Shown here: in pieces, positions 45,126-52,994 of the stretch
How positions within the stretch are numbered: the stretch's first letter is position 1
How the letters are laid out: each line of letters starts with the position of its first letter
NCBI RefSeq assembly: GCF_000739895.2
Contig: NZ_BBJS01000062.1
Coordinates: forward strand, 1 to 64,000
Source of the DNA: Sphingomonas paucimobilis NBRC 13935
Lineage (GTDB): Bacteria > Pseudomonadota > Alphaproteobacteria > Sphingomonadales > Sphingomonadaceae
Length of the DNA stretch: 64,000 nt
Direction: 5' to 3'
Program-made: the position numbers and the translations under genes
Notes under the pieces: model-generated
Databases searched by the model: none
What the model saw: only the letters and a program-made list of their open reading frames with translations
What the model was told of the DNA's origin: nothing

Positions 45126-46478
45126 CTAAATGGAGGGTATGTCCGCGCCGATCGCATGGGCCGCCAGCCCGCGCACATCGACCCGCGCCTTCAATCGCGC
45201 ACATAGCAGCGCGCTGCCGCTGATCTTGCGCTGGACGAACAGCGTTTCGACATGCGGGACATGCCAGGTATCGCGGTCGGCGATCATCGGACGCGTCTCT
45301 TCGCGTACCACCGGCACGAAGGCGCGGTCGCCGAAGTCGAAGGGACCCGGCCGCGCCATCGTATCGTCGATGGCGGCGATGATCCGGTCGACCGCCGGGC
45401 GGTGCGCGGCGACCGCCGCCTCACCCAGAAAACCCGTCTCCACCGCGATCTCGCGGATGCGGTCGCGGTCATGCGCCAGCCCCGCCTCGATCAGCCGGCG
45501 ATAGGAGGCGACGGTTTCGGGCGGCACGTCGCGCGCGGCACCGAAATCGAGCAGGACGAGGCGCTGGGTTTCGGGTTGCCAGCGGTAATTGGCGAAATTG
45601 GGATCGGTCTGCATCATGCCGAAATCAAACAGTTCGTGCAGGACTAGATCGATCAGCGCGGTCATCGCGCCGTCGCAGCTCGCCTGATCGGCCTCGGACA
45701 GCGTCTCGATCGGCTGGCCGGGGATATAGTCCATCGCCAGCACCAGCGGCGTGGTCAGCGACATCTCCGGCTTGGGCACGACATAGCGCGGATCGTCCGC
45801 CAGCCGCTCGGCAAAGCGGTGCATCCGGTCCGCCTCGCGGATATAATCGGCTTCCTCGGCGAGCTGGGTCTTGGCTTCCGCCAGCAGCGGCTTGAGGTCG
45901 ATCGCGGGCGGGATCAGGTTGGACACGCGCAGCAACGTCGCGACATTGTCGACGTCCGAGCCGATGCTGTCGCGCACGCCGGGATATTGGACCTTGATCG
46001 CGAGCACCCGGCCGTCGGGCAGGGTCGCGCGGTGGACCTGCCCGATCGAGGCGGCCGCCATCGGCGCGGCCTCGAAATGGCGGAAGCGGCGACGCCAGTC
46101 GGCGCCCCATTCGGCGCGCAGCACCTTGTCGAGCTGCGCGGGCGGCATCCGGTAGGCCTGATCACGGAGCCGTGCGAGGATGGTCTGGAGTTCGGGCGGC
46201 AACAGGTCGCCCGCATCCATCGAGATCATCTGCCCCAGCTTCATCGCCGCACCGCGCAGATGCGACAGCCGGTCGGCGACGCGCGCGGCATTGCCGGGGG
46301 TCAGGACCAGATCGCCCAGTCTCGGTCGCTCGCCTTGCGCCAGACGCCGCGCGCCCTCGGCCAACATGCCGCCGGCGACCCCACCCGCGAGCCGGCCGAA
46401 CGCGCCGGCGCGGGCGAAGCGTCCACTGGGCACGGCGCGGTGGGTCGGCTTGTCATTGTCATTGGCCATGCTCGGCAT
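45126..46478 (-). CDS. ABC1/UbiB (ADCK/COQ8)-family atypical kinase
   Basis: 450 residues. The family's KxGQ motif is at about residues 79-83 (RGAAMKLGQMISMDAGDLLP), followed by the Ala-rich loop AAPMAAASIGQVHRATLPDG that replaces the Gly-rich loop. The VAVK-type lysine (VLAIKVQYPGV), the ExD-type block EEADYIREADRM, the NFANYRW catalytic-loop region (QTDPNFANYRW, standing for the usual D-P-H-P-G-N) and LVLLDFGAARDV with the metal-binding Asp are visible. In this subgroup HPGN is replaced by NFAN. Such proteins support ubiquinone or lipid metabolism, perhaps as ATPases. A plasmid-borne copy is unlikely to be the essential ubiB. Confidence 0.88.
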   Translation of the reverse strand: MPSMANDNDKPTHRAVPSGRFARAGAFGRLAGGVAGGMLAEGARRLAQGERPRLGDLVLTPGNAARVADRLSHLRGAAMKLGQMISMDAGDLLPPELQTILARLRDQAYRMPPAQLDKVLRAEWGADWRRRFRHFEAAPMAAASIGQVHRATLPDGRVLAIKVQYPGVRDSIGSDVDNVATLLRVSNLIPPAIDLKPLLAEAKTQLAEEADYIREADRMHRFAERLADDPRYVVPKPEMSLTTPLVLAMDYIPGQPIETLSEADQASCDGAMTALIDLVLHELFDFGMMQTDPNFANYRWQPETQRLVLLDFGAARDVPPETVASYRRLIEAGLAHDRDRIREIAVETGFLGEAAVAAHRPAVDRIIAAIDDTMARPGPFDFGDRAFVPVVREETRPMIADRDTWHVPHVETLFVQRKISGSALLCARLKARVDVRGLAAHAIGADIPSI

Positions 46479-46527
46479 AGCGGCGGGGATAGGGGTTGGT
46501 TCCCTCGGTGCCGTGCAGGAGCCAACA

Positions 46528-46573
46528 GTCCGACCTGTCAGAATGAAAACATATCGACATGTCTTCAGGTGGG
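46528..46573. repeat. TGTCGACA-family degenerate site no. 4, upstream of the ABC1 gene
   Basis: AGTCCGACCTGTCAG (46528-46542) and CATATCGACATGTCTTCAGG (from 46551) are two half-sites of the dispersed family in a 230-bp gap upstream of the ABC1 kinase gene. The match is weaker than elsewhere. Confidence 0.4.
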
Positions 46574-46710
46574 TGAGGCGACAACCGGGGATGGCTCCCG
46601 TCTTGACGATAGCAGGCAGGGAGTGAGGCGCGTCCCAATGTTCGCTACACGCCTCCGTCCATACCGGCGGATTGAACCTCTATTTCAATCCCCGGGCCGT
46701 GCTCCGATGG

Positions 46711-47262
46711 TCAGCGCAGGATGATGTCGGCGCCATGTTTGTGCGTCCGGATTTCATCCTCGGTCAGGCCATTGATCTCATGTGGGAAGATGAGCCAGTC
46801 ATTCGTCTCGTGGACGAAAAAGTCGGGCTTGAGATCGGTCACGTTGCGCGACGGCTTGTAATAGACGGTCGCGACCTTCACCGCGTCCGGCAGGTTGTTC
46901 CGGCACCGCTGTTTCAGTTCCTTCAGGAGGGCGCGGATCGACCGCCCGGAATCGAAGACATCGTCGATCAGGAGCAGGCGATCCTCGGGGTTGAGGACGT
47001 CCACGAGATGGCCCAGGCCATAGATGCGGACCTGCGGCTCCTGCTGGTCGATGCCCGTATAGGAGGCGGTACGGATGGCGATATGGTCGCTCTGGATACC
47101 GCGATATTCGAGCAGTTCCTGAACCGCGATGCCGACCGGCGCACCGCCGCGCCAGATGCCGACGATATGGGTCGGGCGAAAGCCGGAGTCGAAGACCAGA
47201 TTGGCCAGGCGGAAGGAATCCTCCAGCAGGCGGTCGGCGGACAGATAGATTTTGGTGGTCAA
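46711..47262 (-). CDS. Purine/xanthine-type phosphoribosyltransferase
   Basis: 183 residues from TTG at 47262 (LTTKIYLSADRLLEDSF); a longer frame to 47454 looks non-protein at its start. The PRPP-binding block is clear: LLLIDDVFDSGRSIRALLKE, with the two acidic residues and the following loop of type I PRTases. Upstream is HIVGIWRGGAPVGIAVQELL with the PPi-loop-like WRGGAP. It ends with the C-terminal hood NDWLIFPHEINGLTEDEI. It catalyses PRPP plus a purine-type base to the nucleotide; the exact base is uncertain. It appears monocistronic and is flanked by dispersed palindromic sites. Confidence 0.85.
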   Translation of the reverse strand: MTTKIYLSADRLLEDSFRLANLVFDSGFRPTHIVGIWRGGAPVGIAVQELLEYRGIQSDHIAIRTASYTGIDQQEPQVRIYGLGHLVDVLNPEDRLLLIDDVFDSGRSIRALLKELKQRCRNNLPDAVKVATVYYKPSRNVTDLKPDFFVHETNDWLIFPHEINGLTEDEIRTHKHGADIILR

Positions 47263-47491
47263 GGATCGTCCATCATCGTTGCGGAGCGGGGCACGAAGCC
47301 ATCGGCCCCTGATAGGCGATCCGTTTTGGCGGGCTCCTGCGGGAAGAGCAACTATGGTGTGACCAGACGGAGCCATGGCAAGCGCGTGGGTCGGAAACGT
47401 AACGAGGGGCTGTGCCGAGAAAAGTGTCCCGTCATCGTCTCTTTGTTTCGTCATGCCCTACCAGATAACGCGTACAATCGTATCAGATAAT

Positions 47492-47522
47492 CAGCATGTC
47501 GAACTGTCTACATGTCGATCAG
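47492..47522. repeat. TGTCGACA-family degenerate site no. 5
   Basis: GCATGTCGAACTGTCTACAT and the following GTCGATCAG carry two ATGTCGA half-sites in tandem. It lies between the phosphoribosyltransferase start and the MerR gene end, so it is in the promoter region of the former. Confidence 0.45.
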
Positions 47523-47542
47523 TAGTAATTCCTTCTTTAGGA

Positions 47543-47980
47543 TCATCGGGAAAGCGGCCCCGGGCAGGTCTCCGCCTCATGTTCGAAAGACAGCAGGATC
47601 GGGCATGGTCCTGCCGCCCCGTTTCCGCATTCGCGCGCCAGATGGTCGAGCGCGGACCGCGCCTTTTGCAACCCCGCGATCTGCACATCCAGCGCCGCAA
47701 TCCTCTCCCGCGCCAGATCGCGCACCCGCGCCCGGTCGTCGGTCGCATCCAGCGCCAGCAACGCGCCGATCTGCGCCAGTGTGAAGCCCGCCTGCTGCGC
47801 CGAGCGAATGAAGCGAAGCCGCCGTGCATCCTCCTCGCCATAACGCCGGATGCGGCCCGCCCTGCCCGGCCCCTGCGGACGCTCGGGCGTAGCGAGCAGG
47901 CCGCGCCGCTGATAATAGCGGATCGTCTCCACCCCTACCCCGCCCTCACGCGCCAGCCCCGCGATCGTCCAGTCGGGCAT
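47543..47980 (-). CDS. MerR-family regulator, mercury-type
   Basis: 145 residues from ATG at 47980. The winged helix-turn-helix is at the N-terminus (LAREGGVGVETIRYYQRRGL, then GRIRRYGEEDARRLRFIRSA). A long dimerisation helix follows (VRDLARERIAALDVQIAGLQ). The metal loop ECGNGAAGPCPI supplies two cysteines 8 apart, like Cys117 and Cys126 of Hg(II)-MerR. The position of Cys82 is not a Cys here (LLALDATDD). A third cysteine is near the C-terminus (AETCPGP). The mer-type operator at 49377-49407 is its probable target, though ManC lies between. Metal specificity is open because of the missing Cys. Confidence 0.85.
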   Translation of the reverse strand: MPDWTIAGLAREGGVGVETIRYYQRRGLLATPERPQGPGRAGRIRRYGEEDARRLRFIRSAQQAGFTLAQIGALLALDATDDRARVRDLARERIAALDVQIAGLQKARSALDHLARECGNGAAGPCPILLSFEHEAETCPGPLSR

Positions 47981-48072
47981 GATGCCACTCCAACCTGCCA
48001 ATGACCTTGTGCGGATAAATGCTAGAGAGTTTGTCAGCCTGTTATCGCTGGACGCCAAGCGCGGCCAGATAA

Positions 48073-48092
48073 GGGGCCGGATCACCGGCCCC
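48073..48092 (-). terminator. Terminator hairpin behind manC
   Basis: GGGGCCGG-ATCA-CCGGCCCC is a perfect 8-bp stem 5 bp beyond the mannose-1-phosphate guanylyltransferase stop. On the minus strand it is followed by TTATCT, a weak T-tract. Confidence 0.6.
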
Positions 48093-48097
48093 GTGAT

Positions 48098-49141
48098 TTA
48101 GCGCTTCATGGCCTCAATCAGCTTCTTGACGTCCTGGCTATGTCCACGTGGCAGGATCAGGATGTCTTCGCCGCTTGCTACCACGATCAGGTCCTGTACG
48201 CCGACCGCCGCAACACGTACGCCGTCAGTGCGGATCAGGCAGTTCGTGGTATCGATGGCCAGCACCTCGCCGCGATGGGCATTGCCGAAGCCGTCCAGCT
48301 CACTGATGGCGTGCAGGGCATCCCAGCTGCCGACATCGTTCCAGCCCATGGCGACAGGGACTACCGCAACACGGTCGGCACGTTCCATCACGGCATAGTC
48401 GATCGAGTCTGACGGGCATGCGGCAAAGGCGGCCTCATCGGGGCAGATGCGTTTGCCGTCGTGCTTGGCTGTACGGACCGCATCTTTGGCTGCGGCGAGC
48501 ATCTCCGGCGCATGCCGACCAAGCTCTTCCAGATAACGGTCGGCACGGAACAGGAAGATACCGCCGTTCCAGGCGTAGTCGCCCCGCGCGAGCATGGCTT
48601 CCGCCCGTTCCAGCTGAGGCTTTTCGACGAAGCGGGCAACCTGATGCACACCTCTGGCGATCTCGCGACCGACCTGGATCCAGCCATAGCCTGTCTCGGG
48701 CGTGTCCGCCGAAATGCCGAAGGTGGCGAGCCAGCCTTGGGATACCATGGGCAGCGCTGCTCGAATGGCGCTGTGGAATGCATCGAGATCTTCGATGACG
48801 TGATCTGATGGCATGACCAGCAGCACATCCTCGGGCTGGGCGACAAGAGCCGCCAGCGCGATGGCGGGTGCAGTGTTGCGGGCAACCGGTTCCAGGATCA
48901 GCGCCTGGGGCGGGGTGCTTGCTTGGGTCAGCTGGCTTTCGACCAGATCGGCATGGCGTTGTCCCGCCACGACAATCGGGGCTGCAAAACCGTTGGTGTT
49001 GGTCCGCTGGGCGGTCAATTGCAGCATCGTCTCGTCCGATGTCAGCGCTAGCAACTGCTTGGGCATTTCCGGCCGGGACATTGGCCATAAACGCGTACCG
49101 GACCCGCCGGACAGAATTACCGGCACGATCGAAATGTTCAT
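48098..49141 (-). CDS. manC: Mannose-1-phosphate guanylyltransferase
   Basis: 347 residues from ATG at 49141 with GGAAG about 8 nt upstream; an upstream frame to 49174 lacks support. The nucleotidyltransferase signature GGSGTRLWPMSRPEMPKQLL is at residues 12-31. VMPSDHVI (substrate-binding Asp), FVEKPQ and GIFLFRA follow, and the C-terminus has VVASGEDILILPRGHSQDVK. The length fits the single-domain ManC/CpsB form, without the phosphomannose isomerase domain of AlgA. It makes GDP-mannose from mannose-1-phosphate and GTP for EPS assembly. It lies apart from the two EPS blocks and ends at a GC-rich terminator. Confidence 0.92.
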   Translation of the reverse strand: MNISIVPVILSGGSGTRLWPMSRPEMPKQLLALTSDETMLQLTAQRTNTNGFAAPIVVAGQRHADLVESQLTQASTPPQALILEPVARNTAPAIALAALVAQPEDVLLVMPSDHVIEDLDAFHSAIRAALPMVSQGWLATFGISADTPETGYGWIQVGREIARGVHQVARFVEKPQLERAEAMLARGDYAWNGGIFLFRADRYLEELGRHAPEMLAAAKDAVRTAKHDGKRICPDEAAFAACPSDSIDYAVMERADRVAVVPVAMGWNDVGSWDALHAISELDGFGNAHRGEVLAIDTTNCLIRTDGVRVAAVGVQDLIVVASGEDILILPRGHSQDVKKLIEAMKR

Positions 49142-49308
49142 GGAGACTTCCTTGTGTTGTCGCGCCATGTGCAAAATAGGCGATCAATTTCGATGTTGAA
49201 AACGTCATGCGACGCTCGGTTCGCGGGCGCAACAGAAACGCAGATATTTGCCCGCCTAGCTGTCCCAATCTTGCTCTAAAGGTGGGTATCAGTCCGCTCG
49301 GAATGTAA

Positions 49309-49336
49309 AGTAGACATGTCGACGCGTTCACATGCG
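49309..49336. repeat. TGTCGACA-family site no. 6, upstream of manC
   Basis: GTAGACATGTCGACGCGTTC followed by ACATGCGG. It carries the consensus left arm GTAGACATGTCGAC and lies between the divergent manC and glutaredoxin genes, 40 bp from the mer-type operator. Confidence 0.55.
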
Positions 49337-49376
49337 GGATCGTCGGCGATGATGAAGTTGGCAAGACGCCTTACCA

Positions 49377-49407
49377 TTGACTCCGTACTATGGTACGGAT
49401 GCCATAT
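49377..49407 (+). promoter_or_regulatory. mer-type promoter/operator for the glutaredoxin-MauE gene
   Basis: TTGACT (-35) leads into the perfect inverted repeat TCCGTAC-TATG-GTACGGA (49382-49399). The spacer to the -10-like CCATAT is 19 bp (20 bp if CATATG). From memory, the operator of Tn21/Tn501-type mer operons also begins TTGACT and has TCCGTAC-N4-GTACGGA arms. The long spacer is the hallmark of MerR-family activation by DNA underwinding. The gene's ATG is 30 bp further on. Confidence 0.8.
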
Positions 49408-49436
49408 GGGATGCGCACCCTGATCGGAGAAGAACG

Positions 49437-50186
49437 ATGGCCAGCGCCGCCCCCAGGACAGCAACCCTGTACCGCATGGTGATGGACACGCATGTCTGTC
49501 CCTATGGCCTGAAGGCCAGGGACCTGCTCCGGCGCCAAGGCTATCGGATCGAGGATCATGCCTTGCGGACCCGCGAGGAAACCGACGCCTTCAAGGCCGA
49601 GCATGGCGTGAAGACCACGCCGCAGGTCTTTATCGGGGGCGAGCGGGTGGGTGGCTATGACGATCTGTGTCGCTTCTTCGGCAAGCGCGTCGCCGACCCC
49701 AAGGCCACGACCTATCGCCCGGTCGCGGCGCTGTTCGCCATGACCGCGCTGATGGCGCTGGCCGCGTCGCAGGCGGTCTATGCGACGCCCCTGACCCTCC
49801 GTGCTGTCGAATGGTTCGTCGCGTTCAGCATGGCGGTGCTGGCGCTGCTGAAGCTCCAGAATGTCGAGAGCTTTGCGACCATGTTCCTGAATTACGACCT
49901 GCTCGCCAAGCGTTGGGTCCCCTATTCCTATGTCTATCCCTTTGCCGAAGGGTTGGCCGGTGTCCTGATGCTCGCCGGCGTGGCGGTCTGGGCCTCGGTG
50001 CCGATCGCGCTGGTCATCGGTGGCATCGGCGCGGTGTCGGTCGTCAAGGCGGTCTATATCGACCGGCGCGAGCTGAAATGCGCCTGTGTCGGCGGATCGA
50101 GCAACGTGCCGTTGGGCTTCCTATCGCTGACCGAAAATCTGATGATGATCGGCATGGCGCTATGGATGCTTATCCGACATGTATGA
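49437..50186 (+). CDS. Glutaredoxin-like domain fused to a MauE-like membrane domain
   Basis: 249 residues from ATG at 49437 with GGAG about 8 nt upstream; an earlier frame would start inside the operator. Residues 1-85 are a glutaredoxin-like fold (TLYRMVMDTHVCPYGLKARD with a single CPYG-type Cys, TTPQVFIGGERVGGYDDLCR). Residues about 100-245 form four transmembrane helices of the MauE/DoxX-like type (VEWFVAFSMAVLALLKLQNV), with a loop Cys pair CACVGGSSNVPLGF. Such proteins pass thiol redox power across the membrane. The mer-type operator suggests that thiophilic metals induce it. Similar fused genes are known from mer-like regions, but its substrate is unproved. Confidence 0.8.
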   Translation: MASAAPRTATLYRMVMDTHVCPYGLKARDLLRRQGYRIEDHALRTREETDAFKAEHGVKTTPQVFIGGERVGGYDDLCRFFGKRVADPKATTYRPVAALFAMTALMALAASQAVYATPLTLRAVEWFVAFSMAVLALLKLQNVESFATMFLNYDLLAKRWVPYSYVYPFAEGLAGVLMLAGVAVWASVPIALVIGGIGAVSVVKAVYIDRRELKCACVGGSSNVPLGFLSLTENLMMIGMALWMLIRHV

Positions 50187-50216
50187 TTGTCGACACGGGG
50201 ACACGTAGACTTGTGA
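50173..50216. repeat. TGTCGACA-family site no. 7, upstream of the recombinase
   Basis: CCGACATGTATGATTGTCGA and the following CACGGGGACACGTAGAC carry the TTGTCGACA core and a GTAGAC right arm. It overlaps the last codons of the glutaredoxin-MauE gene and lies 36 bp before the recombinase ATG. Confidence 0.5.
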
Positions 50217-50251
50217 GAGGGTTATGGGGCTGCTAGCATCGGTGTCGTCCC

Positions 50252-51214
50252 ATGGCCCGGCTGTCCCCCCTCCCCTCGCCCACGCTGCAATTGCCCGCGA
50301 TCGTTGCTGCGGCGGATGAGCGGGCGCAGAAGCATTTCCTCGAATTTTTCGTCGCCACCATCCGCAATGCCCATACCCGGCGCTCCTATGCGCGTGGCGT
50401 GTCCGACTTCCTCGCCTGGTGCGCCGAGCGCGGTGTCGTCGCCCTCCCCCAGATCGAACCGATCCATGTCGCGGCCTGGATCGAGGAACTGGGCCGCGAA
50501 CTGTCGGTGCCGACGGTCAAGCAGCGACTGGCGGGGATACGGCATCTGTTCGACTGGCTGGTGCGCTGTCATGTCGTGCCGACCAATCCGGCGATCTCCG
50601 TACGCGGGCCGGCCTATAGCGTTCGGCGTGGCAAGACGCCGGTGCTCGATCCCATCGAGGCGCGCGAACTGCTCGACAGTATCGACGTGTCGACATGTAT
50701 AGGCCTTCGTGATCGCGCATTGATCGGGTTGATGGTCTACAGCTTCGCGCGGGTCGGGGCGGCGCTGGCGTGCCGGGTCGAGGATGTGTTCGTCCAGAAC
50801 CGCCGCCTTTGGGTGCGGCTGCACGAAAAGGGTGGCAAGCGGCATGAGATGCCGTGCCACCACAATCTCGACGAATATCTCCATGCCTATATCGACGGCT
50901 GCGGGCTGGCTGAGGATCGCAAGGGCTATCTGTTCCGTACCATCGCGCGCGGCACCGGCCGGCTGTCCCAGACCCCGCTGCCCCAAGCCAATGCCTATCA
51001 GATGGTCCGCCGGCGCGCGCTGGCGGCCGGGATCGGCACCGCGATCAACAACCATTGTTTCCGTGCGACGGGGATCACCGCCTATCTGAAGAATGGCGGC
51101 ACCCTCGAGCGCGCGGCCGCGATGGCCAACCATGCCTCCACCCGCACAACCCAGCTCTATGACCGGCGCTCGGATACGGTGACGCTGGACGAGGTAGAGC
51201 GGGTGATCATCTGA
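50252..51214 (+). CDS. Tyrosine recombinase (XerC/D-like plasmid resolvase)
   Basis: 320 residues. An N-terminal SAM-like core-binding domain (residues about 25-125: FLEFFVATIRNAHTRRSYAR) precedes the catalytic domain. The catalytic set is visible: first Arg in YSFARVGAALACRVEDV, Lys in HEKGGKRHEMP, H-x-x-R in NNHCFRATGITAYL, a second His in ANHASTRTTQ and the Tyr nucleophile in LYDRRS. It probably resolves plasmid multimers or acts on a dif-like site. It lies directly before repA, as in many sphingomonad plasmids. Dispersed palindromic sites lie just upstream, inside (50672-50705) and just downstream. Confidence 0.92.
   Translation: MARLSPLPSPTLQLPAIVAAADERAQKHFLEFFVATIRNAHTRRSYARGVSDFLAWCAERGVVALPQIEPIHVAAWIEELGRELSVPTVKQRLAGIRHLFDWLVRCHVVPTNPAISVRGPAYSVRRGKTPVLDPIEARELLDSIDVSTCIGLRDRALIGLMVYSFARVGAALACRVEDVFVQNRRLWVRLHEKGGKRHEMPCHHNLDEYLHAYIDGCGLAEDRKGYLFRTIARGTGRLSQTPLPQANAYQMVRRRALAAGIGTAINNHCFRATGITAYLKNGGTLERAAAMANHASTRTTQLYDRRSDTVTLDEVERVII
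50672..50705. repeat. TGTCGACA-family site no. 8, inside the recombinase gene
   Basis: ATCGACGTGTCGACATGTAT (from 50681), preceded by CTCGACAGT. It is one of the best matches although it lies in coding sequence (residues about 145-150, IDVSTC). Confidence 0.45.
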
Positions 51215-51241
51215 CATGTCGGATTGTCGACATGTCGTCAG
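51211..51241. repeat. TGTCGACA-family site no. 9, behind the recombinase
   Basis: CTGACATGTCGGATTGTCGA then CATGTCGTCAG. The outer CTGAC/GTCAG and two ATGTCG half-sites form an imperfect inverted repeat starting inside the recombinase stop codon, 14 bp before the next gene. Confidence 0.6.
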
Positions 51242-51254
51242 AAAGGGGTGGGGC

Positions 51255-51548
51255 ATGGAGAATATCACGGCGAACCGACTGGCGGCCGGATCGGTGCTGC
51301 GCTTCGCCTATCTTGCGCACCTTGCGCTGGTCTTTCCAATCTGCCTGCTATTCGGGCTGATCGGCATGATGGGCGGCGGCACGGTCTATCATAACGGCCA
51401 GACGGTTCATGGCTTGCCGGCGCTGTTCATCGCGCTGGCGCTGGGGGCCATCCTTCCCTTGCTGCCGGCCTTGTGGTTCTGGCTGGGTGTCCTGGTCCTG
51501 CGGCTCTTGCGGGGCAGGGGGCCTGGCCTGAGCGTCCGGCAGGACTGA
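51255..51548 (+). CDS. Small two-helix membrane protein next to repA
   Basis: 97 residues from ATG at 51255, preceded by AGGGGTGGGG. Two transmembrane helices lie at about 17-38 (AYLAHLALVFPICLLFGLIG) and 56-83 (LPALFIALALGAILPLLPAL). A short loop with Gly-rich MMGGGTVYHNGQ joins them and the tail is basic. No family was recognised. It sits between the recombinase and the rep region and is probably transcribed with the recombinase. Confidence 0.6.
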   Translation: MENITANRLAAGSVLRFAYLAHLALVFPICLLFGLIGMMGGGTVYHNGQTVHGLPALFIALALGAILPLLPALWFWLGVLVLRLLRGRGPGLSVRQD

Positions 51549-51637
51549 AGCCTCGCTCTACCGGGCCTTTCCTTCCGCTGGTCGCAGCCGGATGGCGCCC
51601 GGCGACCCCGTCGATAGAAGCACCGCGCGCCCGGCCC

Positions 51638-51735
51638 AATTCATACTCGAAAGCACGAATTCAATCGTCCGCGAGGTGGTTTCCCCAAGGGGCAGGGCGC
51701 TGGCCCTCCCCAAAGTTCGTGCTTTCGAGTATGAA
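51638..51735. repeat. Inverted iteron pair upstream of repA
   Basis: AATTCATACTCGAAAGCACG (from 51638) on the plus strand and its complement TTCGTGCTTTCGAGTATGAA (51716-51735) face each other across a GC-rich 55-bp segment. The second copy overlaps the possible repA start at 51731, as expected for RepA autorepression. Confidence 0.8.
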
Positions 51736-52702
51736 ATCCAACATGACCCGTACGCCCACCCCCGCGCGCAAAAAGGACGCCAGTCCCCCCCGATCGCCGG
51801 CCCGCCCACAGGGCGACCTGTTCCACCTCGACAGTCCGCTGACCAGCGAGATCCGGGGCGAGCGCTCGCTGATGGCCTTTCCCTTCTTCGCGCTCAGCAA
51901 GACCGCGTGGATGAAGCCGCTGACCTATCATCACGCCAATGTCTCGATCGAGGTCCGCCCCTCGGCGCGGGGGGTGGCGACCATCTATGACAAGGAGATC
52001 GTCCTCTACATCGCCAGCCTGATGGCGGGAAAGATCGAGCGCGGCGAGGAGGTGGGGCAGGACTTCATCTTCACCGCGCACGACCTGTTCTCGGTGACGA
52101 GCTCCAACCATTCGGCGCGCTCCTATCAGCGGCTGTCCGAGGCGCTGGAGCGGCTGCAGGGCACGCAGATAAAGACCAATATCGAGGCGGGCGGCGAGGG
52201 CGAGGAGGGCTTCTTCTCCTGGCTGTCTGAGGCGCGGCTGCATTATTCCAAGACGCGCACCGGCGAACGGCGGCTGAAGGCGGTCAAGGTGCGGCTGTGC
52301 GACTGGCTCCACCGCGCCATTCTGCGCGATCGGCAGGTGCTGGCCTATGCGGCCGCCTATTTCCAGCTCGGCCCGGTCGAACGGCGCATCTACGAGGTCG
52401 CGCGCGCGACCGCCGAGGAGGGGCGGTTGGAGATCGACCTGGCGACCTTCCGGCTCCAGATCGGCTATCAGAACCCGCTCGCCAATTTTCGCGCCGCGAT
52501 GAAGGCGATCGCGCAGGCCGACGCCATTCCCGATTACCAGGTCGAAGTCATCGAGGATGCCGAGCCCGAGGAGCCGGCTGAGGGCAGGGGGCGGGGGCGA
52601 CGCGCGCCCTCCGCCCGGGTGATCGTGACCGCGCGTCCGCCCGCGCTGGCGGATGAGGTTTCGGAGGCGCCGCGAATCACATCGGCGCCTATCGAGGCGT
52701 GA
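51731..52702 (+). CDS. repA: Plasmid replication initiator (RepA, RPA family)
   Basis: About 323 residues from ATG at 51731; ATG at 51743 is an alternative. The longer open frame to 51473 crosses the iteron pair and is not protein-like. The core matches the replication initiator protein A family (DUF/PF10134 type) of alphaproteobacterial plasmids: RSLMAFPFFALSKTAWMKPL, RGVATIYDKEIVLYIASLMA, SYQRLSEALERLQGTQIKTN, AILRDRQVLAYAAAYFQLGP and LQIGYQNPLANFRAAMKAIA. It contains winged-helix domains that bind iterons and open oriV. Iterons flank it on both sides and an intrinsic terminator follows. The C-terminal 60 residues are acidic, then Arg-rich. Confidence 0.9.
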   Translation: MKSNMTRTPTPARKKDASPPRSPARPQGDLFHLDSPLTSEIRGERSLMAFPFFALSKTAWMKPLTYHHANVSIEVRPSARGVATIYDKEIVLYIASLMAGKIERGEEVGQDFIFTAHDLFSVTSSNHSARSYQRLSEALERLQGTQIKTNIEAGGEGEEGFFSWLSEARLHYSKTRTGERRLKAVKVRLCDWLHRAILRDRQVLAYAAAYFQLGPVERRIYEVARATAEEGRLEIDLATFRLQIGYQNPLANFRAAMKAIAQADAIPDYQVEVIEDAEPEEPAEGRGRGRRAPSARVIVTARPPALADEVSEAPRITSAPIEA

Positions 52703-52719
52703 TTCGCGGAGCGCGATCC

Positions 52720-52869
52720 AATTCATACTTGATAGCACGAATTTTTGGGGTGAATTCATACTCGAAAGCACGAATGCTTCGTCAAATTCCTATCCGATAG
52801 CACGAATAACGCGCCCGAATTTTGTAATTCGGGCGCTGTTTTTTTGAATTCATACTCGAAAGCACGAAT
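52720..52869 (+). repeat. Iteron array (probable oriV)
   Basis: Four direct copies of a 23-bp iteron, AATTCATACTCGAAAGCACG plus AAT, lie at 52720-52742, 52753-52775, 52785-52807 and 52847-52869. The second and fourth are identical to the upstream copy; the first and third differ at a few bases (TTGATAGC, CCTATCCGATAG). Spacing is irregular, and the repA terminator lies between the third and fourth. The region to 53155 is the best candidate for the replication origin. Confidence 0.85.
52811..52845 (+). terminator. Intrinsic terminator of repA
   Basis: GCGCCCGAATT-TTGT-AATTCGGGCGC is a perfect 11-bp stem followed by TGTTTTTTT, a textbook rho-independent terminator, 110 bp after the repA stop. 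Confidence 0.9.
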
Positions 52870-52974
52870 CGTCACGGCTTACTTTGTTGGAGATTTACTG
52901 CAAGGTTAACCCATATCGCGGGTCGAGACCTGTGAAGGCAGCATATGGGAGCGGTCGTGACCACATAAAGGAAA

Positions 52975-52994
52975 GCCCGGCACGAAGGCCGGGC
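52975..52994. repeat. Short GC hairpin between repA and the HTH gene
   Basis: GCCCGGC-ACGAAG-GCCGGGC, a perfect 7-bp stem, sits in the 450-bp gap between repA and the next gene. It lacks a T-tract and may be part of the origin or a weak terminator. Confidence 0.5.

Noticed and set aside
51473..51730. Upstream extension of RepA
   Set aside because: It runs through the inverted iteron pair and the end of the preceding gene; composition is not protein-like.
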